A stretch of DNA of 64,000 nt. It comes from Rhodothermales bacterium (GTDB lineage: Bacteria; Bacteroidota; Rhodothermia; Rhodothermales; JANQRZ01). The notes below the pieces were generated by a model. That model was given only the letters and a program-made list of their open reading frames with translations. It was not told where the DNA came from and searched no databases. This document shows, piece after piece, positions 40,666 through 47,767 of this stretch; the first letter of the stretch is position 1, and each line of letters begins with the position of its first letter. The position numbers were made by a program, and so were the translations under genes. The DNA is taken from contig JANQRZ010000023.1 of assembly GCA_028284265.1 (NCBI GenBank), forward strand, positions 53,917 to 117,916, written 5' to 3'.

Positions 40666-41544
40666 CTACGAGCCCAAAAGGTGAGGGTTGAGGTCGTCGC
40701 GTATCCGGGCAATCAGTCTCCGCCTGTCCTGATCTTCGCCCAAATAGTAGACATCCGAGACGCTTTCCAATTCTCGTATCGTTTGCGACGTCGCCTTGCC
40801 AACTTGCCGCGCGCCGCTGAGGAGCGTGATGCGCTCGGTGAGAAAATCCCCATCGGTCGCAGCCTGAGACAATCGCCGGTATTTGACGATGATAGATGCA
40901 GCCTTCTCAACCATCCCGTTCTCGCTGTTTACGTCGCGAATGTCGGCGGCCTCCATTACATGCGTCTGGCCGTTGACGTACCCATAGTCGAAGGCAAGGC
41001 CAATGCGGCGCAGTTCATAATTCCGCTTCACCGGACTATGCGGTGACCTCGGCCTGTAGAGATTCTCCTTCTGAAGAATGTCATCGACGCGGCTCTTGAA
41101 CGTGGGAATGGCCGACGCTTCGTCTTCTTCGTACTTGTACCACCTAACTTCTCTTTCTATGGTGTCGCGAAGGATTTCGGCTAGCTCTGGTTCTCCAACC
41201 GGGGCTTCGAGGTACACTGGATTGAATGGACCGACGTGGACTCGCGAGGCGGAAGTAACCCGTGACAACTCCTCCAGCACAGTCACCGCTGATTGCTCAC
41301 GTTCGCTACTTGCACTGACCTCGCGGAATAGTTCGCGGTAAGATTCTAGCCATTCAACATGGCTCTCGATGCGCTCCTCTTCGACATTAGGATCGAAGCA
41401 CCGCAGACGGGTCATTTGACCATAGAGCTTCAGCTCATACTCGAAGTAGGAGACCTCTGGGGACGCGACAACTGCGCCCACATAGACTGCCTCGCCCCGC
41501 GCAGGGTGGGGAACGTAGCTGATAACAGAAACGAATGCCTTCAT
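40666..41544 (-). CDS. DUF3037-like partner of a HipA-like kinase
   Basis: 292 residues from MKAFVSVISYVPHPARGEAV at 41544; an in-frame ATG at 41562 would overlap the kinase gene. The N-terminal 120 residues (SYVPHPARGEAVYVGAVVAS, DPNVEEERIESHVEWLESY) match my memory of DUF3037 proteins, which are commonly encoded beside HipA-like kinases. The C-terminal 170 residues are helical and charged with unknown role. It follows the kinase gene by 7 bases, and its DNA is visibly AT-richer than the phage structural genes. Likely works with the kinase; mechanism unknown. Confidence 0.6.
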   Translation of the reverse strand: MKAFVSVISYVPHPARGEAVYVGAVVASPEVSYFEYELKLYGQMTRLRCFDPNVEEERIESHVEWLESYRELFREVSASSEREQSAVTVLEELSRVTSASRVHVGPFNPVYLEAPVGEPELAEILRDTIEREVRWYKYEEDEASAIPTFKSRVDDILQKENLYRPRSPHSPVKRNYELRRIGLAFDYGYVNGQTHVMEAADIRDVNSENGMVEKAASIIVKYRRLSQAATDGDFLTERITLLSGARQVGKATSQTIRELESVSDVYYLGEDQDRRRLIARIRDDLNPHLLGS

Positions 41545-41551
41545 AGCAGCG

Positions 41552-42322
41552 TCAACGCACAAAGGCGGAGCGAAAGAGAACGTCGGTCGTTAGGGCGTCG
41601 AGGAGACCGTCAAGACGAGTCTGGCGCATAAGGAGAACCTCAACTAGGGCTGTTGCCTCTTCATCAGAGAGTATGTCCTCGGGGACAGACCTCACGATTC
41701 CGGCTACGGTTTCTGGTGGGACGTTTTGGATGGATGCGATAGTACGCGCGACGTGTGACATGGGCAGCGTCAGGTTTCGCTTGCGAACGAGGATTTTCTC
41801 AATATCCATGTGCATCAGGTACGCACATGGCCTTTCGTTTGCCTGCATCAGGAAGGGGATCGTCGTGCCCTGAGAGAACAGCGCTCGGTCGTGATCGATC
41901 ACTACAACATGGTAGCCTAGGTTGTCATAGCGCAGGAGGTAGTTGCCAGCATGCCGATCTGTGTTCATAATCCAGCAATCGAATGTGATTACGGATGCGA
42001 ACGACTCGGCAAAAACGCGGTCCTGGACGAAGGCATACCCGAGGTCTCGGGCGGTTGGGAACCTTGACTCTCGGGAAAGGAAATACCACACACCCTCGAG
42101 TTCCCTCAGTCCAAAGTCAGGAATCTCAAATTCTAGTTCCTTAGCCAGAAGCCCCGCAACGTATTCGTTTGCTACTGCGAACGGGTGGCTTGCCGAGGCG
42201 GTCTTGCCATAGTAAAGTGTGCCATTCTCATCCTTGAAGCGGTAGGTGTTCCCGCGGCTGCCAACGAACGGGCCAAGGCTTTGCAGCCTCTTCGGGCTAA
42301 ACATGTTCTGGCGGTAGATCAT
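41552..42322 (-). CDS. HipA-like kinase (compact HipA domain)
   Basis: 256 residues. Kinase-like landmarks are GNTYRFKDENGTLYYGKTAS (nucleotide-binding strands with lysine), ITFDCWIMNTDRHAGNYLLR (catalytic loop, Asp and Asn) and YHVVVIDHDRALFSQG (metal-binding DHD in place of DFG). This is much shorter than E. coli HipA (about 440) and lacks the HipA N-terminal subdomain. No HipB-like HTH gene is adjacent; the neighbour is the DUF3037-like gene. HipA kinases phosphorylate aminoacyl-tRNA synthetases or other targets. In a prophage this could be a toxin-antitoxin or exclusion module. The DNA is AT-richer than the surroundings. Confidence 0.75.
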   Translation of the reverse strand: MIYRQNMFSPKRLQSLGPFVGSRGNTYRFKDENGTLYYGKTASASHPFAVANEYVAGLLAKELEFEIPDFGLRELEGVWYFLSRESRFPTARDLGYAFVQDRVFAESFASVITFDCWIMNTDRHAGNYLLRYDNLGYHVVVIDHDRALFSQGTTIPFLMQANERPCAYLMHMDIEKILVRKRNLTLPMSHVARTIASIQNVPPETVAGIVRSVPEDILSDEEATALVEVLLMRQTRLDGLLDALTTDVLFRSAFVR

Positions 42323-42435
42323 TGTTGCAATCGCTGATTCAGTGCTGCGGGGAACAGTATATCACCGCCCCAGCCGAGGGCATCGGCCCGGTGTGGGGGC
42401 ACCACTCGATGAGTTCGAGCCGGGGCGGTGTGTAG
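42323..42435 (-). promoter_or_regulatory. Leader of the kinase pair with a large inverted repeat
   Basis: Contains CACCGCCCC (42363-42371) and GGGGCGGTG (42422-42430), a perfect 9-bp inverted repeat able to fold the bases between. It separates the kinase pair from upstream cargo genes and may be a terminator or attenuator. A TATACT-like element follows it at about 42358. Confidence 0.4.
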
Positions 42436-42549
42436 TCATCGGAAGAAGCCCGCTACATCGACACCGAGCGCCGTGAGGAGCGCCCAGAGGAGAAGGAGGG
42501 TGAAGCCGATCACGTAGGGGACGGGGGAGAGGCGGGTGTCTCTGGGCAC
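42436..42549 (-). CDS. Tiny single-span membrane protein
   Basis: 37 residues from a GTG at 42549, 5 bases after the upstream stop. It reads VPRDTRLSPVPYVIGFTLLL and continues LWALLTALGVDVAGFFR. There is one strong hydrophobic helix (about 12-30). It could be a small superinfection-exclusion or holin-like protein. Support is only the frame, hydrophobicity and tight spacing. Confidence 0.35.
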   Translation of the reverse strand: MPRDTRLSPVPYVIGFTLLLLWALLTALGVDVAGFFR

Positions 42550-42554
42550 AAGCG

Positions 42555-43649
42555 TCAGTCGGTATAAGGGCAGTCGTTCTCGAATCCGTCCACGAAAATC
42601 GCTGGTAGCTCCCGAACATAGGTGTACGTTCCGCCATCCATATACTCGACTCTCACGCGGCGAATCTCAGCACAGGTGATCGTGCTGTTGTACCAGACTT
42701 CACCCCACGAAAAGCGCTCGCCGGGTGCGAACAGCCTTGACTGTCCGTCCCATGTCCTGAAACCCTCCACATCTACATTCTGAGCAATGGGGCCGGTCAG
42801 CTCTAGCTCGACTTCCGATTGCCCCCTGATACGACCTCGTTGCCTGTCACCTACTCCGTTGTAGGGCACCACCCAGAGGTTTAGATACTTGACTGCACGC
42901 TCTCCGAAGTTCATTAGTGCGATGGTATAGCCGACCCCTCCTGCGCTATCAGGCGCACGGCTCCAACCATAGATTCGGAACGGATGCCGTGATTCGCCCA
43001 CCTTGCCTATTTCAGCCCGAACGGAATCCCTTTCTAGCTTGGCCTCGGCTTCTTGGCGACGCGATTCGCCGTTGATCACCTCATCGGCCTCGGGTGTCAT
43101 AGCGAGCGCCCTCGTCCACACAAAGCCATTCCCGAACGCCGTCACCACCTCAGCCTGAGAGTTTCTGTTGCCGCCGGAGCCGACAACCAATACCTCTGTC
43201 CCGACGGGGAGCCGACGATTGCCAAATCCATCCATCAGGCGAACCTCTTCGGACACGGTCGTAAGTGCGACTTTGCCATTGCGTTCGCTACTCCATTGGG
43301 CGATTGTCGCTTGCCACTCTGCTCGCTCCTGTTCAAGTCGCTCAAGTGGCACTTCCGGGAGATTCTGTACCACATCTTTGTTTCGGAGGCTCTGGATAAA
43401 GGCGTAGCCTGCATCCGGTCCCGAAGCAGAATCGCCTCTTGTTACCCAGACAAACACGCCATTTCTGCCGAGGCATCGGTAGGAATCAGTGGAGCGTGAC
43501 GTATAGATCGCCCGTACCATATTGTCCGCCGTCGGCCTCACCGTTGACGCGGGCTTCAGGCGGCATACGGGAGCTTGATCTACGTCGAGAATGCCGCTGG
43601 GCTGGGCTGCGAGCGGTGGGGCAAGCAAGAGCAGGAGCACCAAGCGCAT
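42555..43649 (-). CDS. Secreted 364-residue cargo protein of unknown function
   Basis: A signal peptide (MRLVLLLLLAPPLAA-QP) precedes a soluble protein. The N-terminal part has two cysteines (APVCRLKP, SYRCLGRNG). A coiled segment (LERLEQERAEWQATIAQWSS) is followed by an SH3-like stretch (LPVGTEVLVVGSGG). A C-terminal beta domain has FRIYGWSRAPDSAGGVGYTI and NLWVVPYNGVGDRQRGRIRG, with further cysteines near the end. Not a recognised virion protein. Its place next to the repressor suggests expression from the lysogen, possibly changing the host envelope. AT-richer than the late genes. Confidence 0.6.
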   Translation of the reverse strand: MRLVLLLLLAPPLAAQPSGILDVDQAPVCRLKPASTVRPTADNMVRAIYTSRSTDSYRCLGRNGVFVWVTRGDSASGPDAGYAFIQSLRNKDVVQNLPEVPLERLEQERAEWQATIAQWSSERNGKVALTTVSEEVRLMDGFGNRRLPVGTEVLVVGSGGNRNSQAEVVTAFGNGFVWTRALAMTPEADEVINGESRRQEAEAKLERDSVRAEIGKVGESRHPFRIYGWSRAPDSAGGVGYTIALMNFGERAVKYLNLWVVPYNGVGDRQRGRIRGQSEVELELTGPIAQNVDVEGFRTWDGQSRLFAPGERFSWGEVWYNSTITCAEIRRVRVEYMDGGTYTYVRELPAIFVDGFENDCPYTD

Positions 43650-43694
43650 TCTCGTTCTGGGTGAGGGTGGCGGATAATGGTCGAGCGAGGTCGA

Positions 43695-44603
43695 TTAGAG
43701 TCCTCGGTCGTGCAGGGTGTTTGCTGCTCCGGTAAAGAACGACCGGAATAGGAGGGCGACTTCATCGACGCGGGCCATATCAGGTAGCGACCGGGGCCAC
43801 AGCACGCGACCTGCTATGCGTAGATCTACCCTGTCGCCAGTGAGCACGTTGACGACGAGGGGTGCGTCGGCCTCGTCGGGGTCGTCCAGCGGCTTGTACG
43901 TTTCGTTCGGATAGCCTTCAAGCTGATTGTCCGAGACGAGCGTGAAACCACCCGATAGGATCGGGCTAACCTTCTTGGTAATTAGCTCCGGCGGCTTCCC
44001 GTTTTTCAGGATCACGTAGCGTCCGGGCAGGTCGCCTCGGTCGTTGGGGTCAATAAACAGCAGCGTTCCATCGGGGAACGTAGGGAGCATGGAGCGCCCC
44101 CTACAGAAGAAGGCAATCATCGCGTCCGGTGGGTTGAAGCCCACGAGGGCGCGAATGATCTCCTTGGGAACGGGGATGGTGACACGCCGCTCGGGTTCAA
44201 ATATGACCGTTCCTTCGCCAGCGGCGGCGGCTGTGTCGAGGTAGATGTGGAGCAGGTAGGATTCCTCTAAGCGCTCGGCTAAGGCCCCAGCCTCTTTGCC
44301 AATGCGCATGAGTGCGCGTGTGATCTCAGAAGGGTCGGCGCTGTCGATGTCCCAATCGTGAGTACCGGGAATAGAGACATCGCCCTCGTTGCCACTAGAA
44401 CCGTCGCCAGACTCGCCTTTTCGCAATCGGGCAATTGCTCTTTCGATAGGAGCGAGGCGACGATCCGTGGCTTTTTCGGGATCGAGGGCGCGGCTGATGC
44501 GCGATTCGCCAAAGCCGATTGCTTCAGCAAACGCCTTCTGCGAGCCGTATTCGTCGATTACGGCGAGGATTTCATCCCTTCGGTTGGCGATCTCCGGGGA
44601 CAC
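43695..44603 (-). CDS. Prophage repressor: HTH domain plus S24/LexA-like peptidase
   Basis: About 302 residues if started at GTG 44603; TTG codons at 44609-44627 are alternatives. A longer frame to 44822 crosses the operator and the divergent gene and is unlikely. The N-terminal HTH is ILAVIDEYGSQKAFAEAIGF-GESRISRAL. The C-terminal S24 domain has AFFCRGRSMLPTFPDGTLLF (nucleophile Ser in GRSM) and YVILKNGKPPELITKK (candidate catalytic Lys). It would hold lysogeny and respond to RecA. It is divergent from the Cro-like gene with a palindromic operator between. Confidence 0.85.
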   Translation of the reverse strand: MSPEIANRRDEILAVIDEYGSQKAFAEAIGFGESRISRALDPEKATDRRLAPIERAIARLRKGESGDGSSGNEGDVSIPGTHDWDIDSADPSEITRALMRIGKEAGALAERLEESYLLHIYLDTAAAAGEGTVIFEPERRVTIPVPKEIIRALVGFNPPDAMIAFFCRGRSMLPTFPDGTLLFIDPNDRGDLPGRYVILKNGKPPELITKKVSPILSGGFTLVSDNQLEGYPNETYKPLDDPDEADAPLVVNVLTGDRVDLRIAGRVLWPRSLPDMARVDEVALLFRSFFTGAANTLHDRGL

Positions 44604-44631
44604 GGGCAACAATGGCAAGTTTTTCAATTTG

Positions 44632-44666
44632 GGTATTGCGTTTTGGTAATTATCGCAATACCTTAC
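44632..44666 (+). promoter_or_regulatory. Operator and early promoter between repressor and Cro-like gene
   Basis: Perfect 9-bp inverted repeat GGTATTGCG (44632-44640) / CGCAATACC (44654-44662). It overlaps a Bacteroidota-type rightward promoter: TTG (44636-44638), 20 bases, TACCTTAC (44659-44666). Binding of repressor there would block early transcription. Confidence 0.65.
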
Positions 44667-44716
44667 GGGTGTCACGCAAAGCAGGTTACGAAACCCTATA
44701 GACAGCCGCAACCCCG

Positions 44717-44965
44717 ATGCATAACCCCGCCGCCGAAATCGAGCCTGAAGAGCGCACCGCGCGCCTCCGTGCTCGCTGCGCTGCTGCCAAGCCACGGATT
44801 CTGTATTCCGACATCGCCGCACGGGTGACCTACGCGCACGGCTATGTCAAGATGGTGATGAGCGACAACGCCAACACGTCTGACGTGGGGCCGGTCCTGT
44901 CGGCCATCGAGGGGGCGGTCGCTGAGATCGAGGCTGAACGCGAAGCGGCGAGGGTGGCGGCATGA
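44717..44965 (+). CDS. Cro-like HTH protein
   Basis: 82 residues. The central region PRILYSDIAARVTYAHGYVK followed by MVMSDNANTSDVGPVL looks like a short XRE/Cro HTH. The C-terminal helix is acidic (AIEGAVAEIEAEREAA). First gene of the rightward early operon, divergent from the repressor. Its stop overlaps the next gene (ATGA). Confidence 0.6.
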   Translation: MHNPAAEIEPEERTARLRARCAAAKPRILYSDIAARVTYAHGYVKMVMSDNANTSDVGPVLSAIEGAVAEIEAEREAARVAA

Positions 44966-45180
44966 GCGCATACGCACCGCGCCACCGGGACCTATTGGAG
45001 CAGGGGTTCAGCCCCGCCGTCGCCCGCGAGATAGAGCGCCTAGAGGCTCGCGAGAACGACCTACTGGACTTGCTATGCGAGCAGGGGCGCGTCAGCGACC
45101 GCCGCCTGCAGGACGAACTCGACGAGGTGCAGGGCTGCCTCGCTGAACTGACCACGCGGCCCGCACTACTCGCCGCCTAA
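44962..45180 (+). CDS. Small early phage protein
   Basis: 72 residues. Helical: LLEQGFSPAVAREIERLEAR, then a leucine-rich ENDLLDLLCEQGRVSDRRLQ and DELDEVQGCLAEL. Unrecognised. Overlaps the Cro-like gene by 4 bases and is followed by a strong hairpin. Confidence 0.6.
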   Translation: MSAYAPRHRDLLEQGFSPAVAREIERLEARENDLLDLLCEQGRVSDRRLQDELDEVQGCLAELTTRPALLAA

Positions 45181-45184
45181 CCAT

Positions 45185-45222
45185 AAAAACGGCCACCGCG
45201 CCGGGAAAGCATCGGTGGCCGT
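45185..45222 (-). terminator. Hairpin of the ACGGCCACCG family in the early operon
   Basis: Perfect 10-bp stem ACGGCCACCG (45189-45198) / CGGTGGCCGT (45213-45222). The T-run (GTTTTATGG) is on the minus strand, so it best terminates leftward transcripts. Rightward it may attenuate. It shares its arm with the att terminators at 11954 and 54436. Confidence 0.55.
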
Positions 45223-45238
45223 CAAATCCTACACTCCT

Positions 45239-46009
45239 ATGGAATATACATCACCATCGATGATCCGCACGGCATCCAGTGCCGAACTTGGGCCTCCGAT
45301 GCTCGGCGGCTTCGAGCCTCACGCTCGCCGCCACTACGAAACCGGGGGCGCACTCCTAGTCCACTCGCTCAGCGCGCTCTGCGTGGGTGCGATCCCCGCG
45401 AGAGGCCCGCTGACCCGTGCTCGCCTGACCGAGCTATACGGCGCAGGCTACGAGGTCGTTACCCAGACGCCGGAGCGCTACCCGGAACGCGCCTACATCC
45501 GCGTCCCTGATCCCGAGGGGCTAGAGTGGGCCGAGGTCGAGGTCTGCACCGTCACGGTCGCAGCGGCTCGCCCCGAAGGCCTCTCGGCGGTCCACCCGCA
45601 CACGTTCGAGGCGCTGCGCCGCGACGGGCGGGGCCGAGTCACCTCGGCTGAGGACGACTTGACCGCCCCGGTGTCACCAAGTTTGTCAGACGACATCACG
45701 CGCATTTACGGGGAGTTGGAAGGAGAGGTGTCGCTCGGTGTGTCAACAGATGTGTCCGGCTCGGTGTCTGGCGACGGGCACGCCTCCCGCCCGCCGATCC
45801 CGCAGGGCTACGCCTCGCCACAGGCCGCTGCTGCCGCTGCGTGGAGCCGCATCACCGACACCCGCGAGGAGCGGCTGGAGCGTGCCTCCGAGATCGTGAG
45901 CCGCTGGCGCGAGGAGAGGGTCACGCTCGGCAGCTTCAACGAACTCACGAGCAGCGAGGCCCGCCGGTTGGTGGCCGTCGCCCAGCAGGAGGAGGTGGCC
46001 CATGCCTGA
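45239..46009 (+). CDS. Hypothetical early phage protein
   Basis: 256 residues from ATG at 45239; a GTG at 45215 lies inside the hairpin stem. The N-terminal 140 residues contain an alpha/beta region (ARLTELYGAGYEVVTQTPER, then WAEVEVCTVTVAAARPEGLS). The middle is serine/valine-rich. The C-terminal helices (DTREERLERASEIVSRWREE) are charged. No family recognised. Overlaps the pentapeptide gene by 8 bases. Confidence 0.55.
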   Translation: MEYTSPSMIRTASSAELGPPMLGGFEPHARRHYETGGALLVHSLSALCVGAIPARGPLTRARLTELYGAGYEVVTQTPERYPERAYIRVPDPEGLEWAEVEVCTVTVAAARPEGLSAVHPHTFEALRRDGRGRVTSAEDDLTAPVSPSLSDDITRIYGELEGEVSLGVSTDVSGSVSGDGHASRPPIPQGYASPQAAAAAAWSRITDTREERLERASEIVSRWREERVTLGSFNELTSSEARRLVAVAQQEEVAHA

Positions 46010-46649
46010 GCAATCCATCACCTACGAAATCAAGCACCGATTCTCGGGTAAGGTCATCTGGTCCGGCACCATCGAGATCGACGACGAAGCGCCGGAGCGC
46101 GTGCGTATCGGGCGAGCGGTCATTGCCGCCCTCGCAGAGGGCGCGGACCTGTGCGAGGCGGACCTGTGCGAGGCGGACCTGCGCGAGGCGAACCTGCGCG
46201 GGGCGGACCTGAGCTGGGCGAACCTGCGCGGGGCGGACCTGTGCGAGGCGGACCTGAGCTGGGCGAACCTGCGCGAGGCGGACCTGAGCGAGGCGAACCT
46301 GAGCTGGGCGAACCTGCGCGAGGCGGACCTGAGCTGGGCGAACCTGCGCGGGGCGGCGAATATGCGAGAGGTCAAGGCCGCGCTCTTCGACTCGTGGCCG
46401 GTCGTGTGGACACAGCCGAGAGGGAAGAACGGTCAGCCGTCCGAGGCCGTGATTCAGATCGGGTGTCAGCGCCACCCCGTCTCGAAATGGCGCGAGGCTG
46501 ACGACCGCTGGATCGCCAAGATGGACCCGGATGCGCTCGCGTGGTGGAAGAAGCACCGCGACCTCGTGTTCATGCTCGTCGAGACCTCGCCCGCCGTGCC
46601 CTACGGCAAGCCTGAGAAAGACGCTGAGGCGGAGGCCAACAATGGCTGA
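46002..46649 (+). CDS. Pentapeptide-repeat phage protein
   Basis: 215 residues. A short N-terminal beta region (ITYEIKHRFSGKVIWSGTIE) leads into 14 uninterrupted pentapeptides of A(D/N)LxX type (residues 48-117), about three and a half turns of a right-handed quadrilateral beta helix. The C-terminal 95 residues (VIQIGCQRHPVSKWREADDR, WWKKHRDLVFML) form another domain. Pentapeptide proteins such as Qnr and MfpA mimic DNA and bind gyrase; the coil here may be too short for that. Function unknown. Confidence 0.8.
   Translation: MPEQSITYEIKHRFSGKVIWSGTIEIDDEAPERVRIGRAVIAALAEGADLCEADLCEADLREANLRGADLSWANLRGADLCEADLSWANLREADLSEANLSWANLREADLSWANLRGAANMREVKAALFDSWPVVWTQPRGKNGQPSEAVIQIGCQRHPVSKWREADDRWIAKMDPDALAWWKKHRDLVFMLVETSPAVPYGKPEKDAEAEANNG
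46143..46352 (+). repeat. 15-bp tandem repeat array, 14 units
   Basis: Units of the form GCG(G/A)ACCTG followed by TGCGAG, CGCGAG, CGCGGG, AGCTGG or AGCGAG. The first nine bases are nearly invariant even at silent positions, pointing to recent expansion by duplication or slippage. Confidence 0.9.
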
Positions 46650-46836
46650 CCTCTACGCCAAGCTCATCCTCGCCCGCCCGACAATGCTCCAGATGGTCGT
46701 CGTGCTCCTCGTCTTCCTCGCCCTCACCTCGCCGGTCGCCCGCCTCGCTGCTCGCCGCGGCAAGCGCCGGGTCCGCGAAGCCGTCGAGCACGTCGAGGCC
46801 AGCGTCACGCGGGCCATTGCGAGGGTGTCAGGATGA
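46642..46836 (+). CDS. Small membrane protein, early region
   Basis: 64 residues from ATG at 46642. One hydrophobic helix (about 13-31, TMLQMVVVLLVFLALTSPVA) is followed by a basic tail (ARRGKRRVREAVEHVEA). Overlaps neighbours on both sides. No family recognised. Confidence 0.55.
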   Translation: MADLYAKLILARPTMLQMVVVLLVFLALTSPVARLAARRGKRRVREAVEHVEASVTRAIARVSG

Positions 46837-47438
46837 CGGAGCGACCGATTCTCTTCACCGCCGACATGGTGCGCGCCATTCTTGGCGGGCGGAAGACGCA
46901 GACGCGGCGTGTCATCCAAGCGAAGCTCTACGACGACGAGCATTTCGAGCTAGACCGATTTGAGCGTTACCCGGACGGTTCGTACCGGGCAGTGCTTTTC
47001 GACGCCGAAGGTGAGCCGTACTCGATCCGTTCTCCCTACGGTGGGCCGGGGGATAGGCTGTGGGTACGGGAGGCGTGGCGCGAGTCCGGCAACATGCAGC
47101 GCGCCGACGGCAGGATTCCGAGTGAGCACCCTGGCTTTGGCGAGGTACTGTACCGAGCCGATGGCGGCCACACAGGCCCGTGGCGCCCCTCTATCCATAT
47201 GCCCCGCTGGGCCTCCCGCCTCATTCTCGAAGTGACGGGAGTGCACGTCGAGCGCGTGCAGGACATCAGCTACGAGGACGTGAAAGCAGAGGGTGTTCCG
47301 CTGCCGGAGTGGAATGAGCGCTCACTCTGGTTCAGGTCTTTCCGAGACCTCTGGAACAAGATCAACGCCGGTCGCGGCTACGGATGGGACGAGAACCCAC
47401 TCGTGTGGGTCGTCGAGTTTCGGAGGGTGACGGGATGA
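46833..47438 (+). CDS. Phage ASCH-like (PUA-fold) protein
   Basis: 201 residues. Starts PILFTADMVRAILGGRKTQT-RRVI, the hallmark of a widespread phage family. It continues with GGPGDRLWVREAW and HMPRWASRLILEVTGVHVER, then NPLVWVVEFRR. The family has an ASCH/PUA-like fold expected to bind RNA or modified nucleotides, and is sometimes annotated as a morphogenetic protein. Overlaps neighbours by 4 bases on each side. Confidence 0.75.
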   Translation: MTERPILFTADMVRAILGGRKTQTRRVIQAKLYDDEHFELDRFERYPDGSYRAVLFDAEGEPYSIRSPYGGPGDRLWVREAWRESGNMQRADGRIPSEHPGFGEVLYRADGGHTGPWRPSIHMPRWASRLILEVTGVHVERVQDISYEDVKAEGVPLPEWNERSLWFRSFRDLWNKINAGRGYGWDENPLVWVVEFRRVTG

Positions 47439-47767
47439 ACGGCCCCGAACTTATGCGCCTCGTCGCGCTCGTCATGATTTCGGGCGGCTCGATCATCGCC
47501 GCCATCATGCTCCTCGCGCTCCGCCGGGAGCGTCGCCGCGAGCAAGCCGAGCGGGAGACCATGCAAACGCTCGCCCTCGCAGATGCGCGTGCCCGGAAGG
47601 AAGAGGAGGCACGCGAGGTCGCCCGGCGCGAGGCCGAGGCGAAGCTCGTCGAGCAGGACATCGACGCGCTCATCGTCCACGTCGCGCGCGAGGCTGGGCA
47701 GACCTGCCAGCGCTGGGGACCGGCCCGCGCCATCTCTGTGACCAAGAAAGAGGAGTTCCGGTCGTGA
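47435..47767 (+). CDS. Membrane-anchored coiled-coil protein
   Basis: 110 residues. N-terminal transmembrane segment (about 7-28, LVALVMISGGSIIAAIMLLA), then a long charged helix (RRERRREQAERETMQTLALA, ADARARKEEEAREVARREAE). No family recognised. ATGA overlap with the ASCH-like gene. Confidence 0.55.
   Translation: MNGPELMRLVALVMISGGSIIAAIMLLALRRERRREQAERETMQTLALADARARKEEEAREVARREAEAKLVEQDIDALIVHVAREAGQTCQRWGPARAISVTKKEEFRS

Noticed and set aside
44604..44822. N-terminal extension of the repressor to 375 residues
   Set aside because: It would translate through the operator and overlap the Cro-like gene; no conserved sequence in that part.
46143..46352. Possible CRISPR-like array
   Set aside because: Units are 15 bp, contiguous and in frame, without spacers; they encode pentapeptides.
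45945..46556. Minus-strand repeat protein (RPAQVRLAQVR...) opposite the pentapeptide gene
   Set aside because: The repeats are the complement of the pentapeptide units; the plus-strand frame matches a known family.
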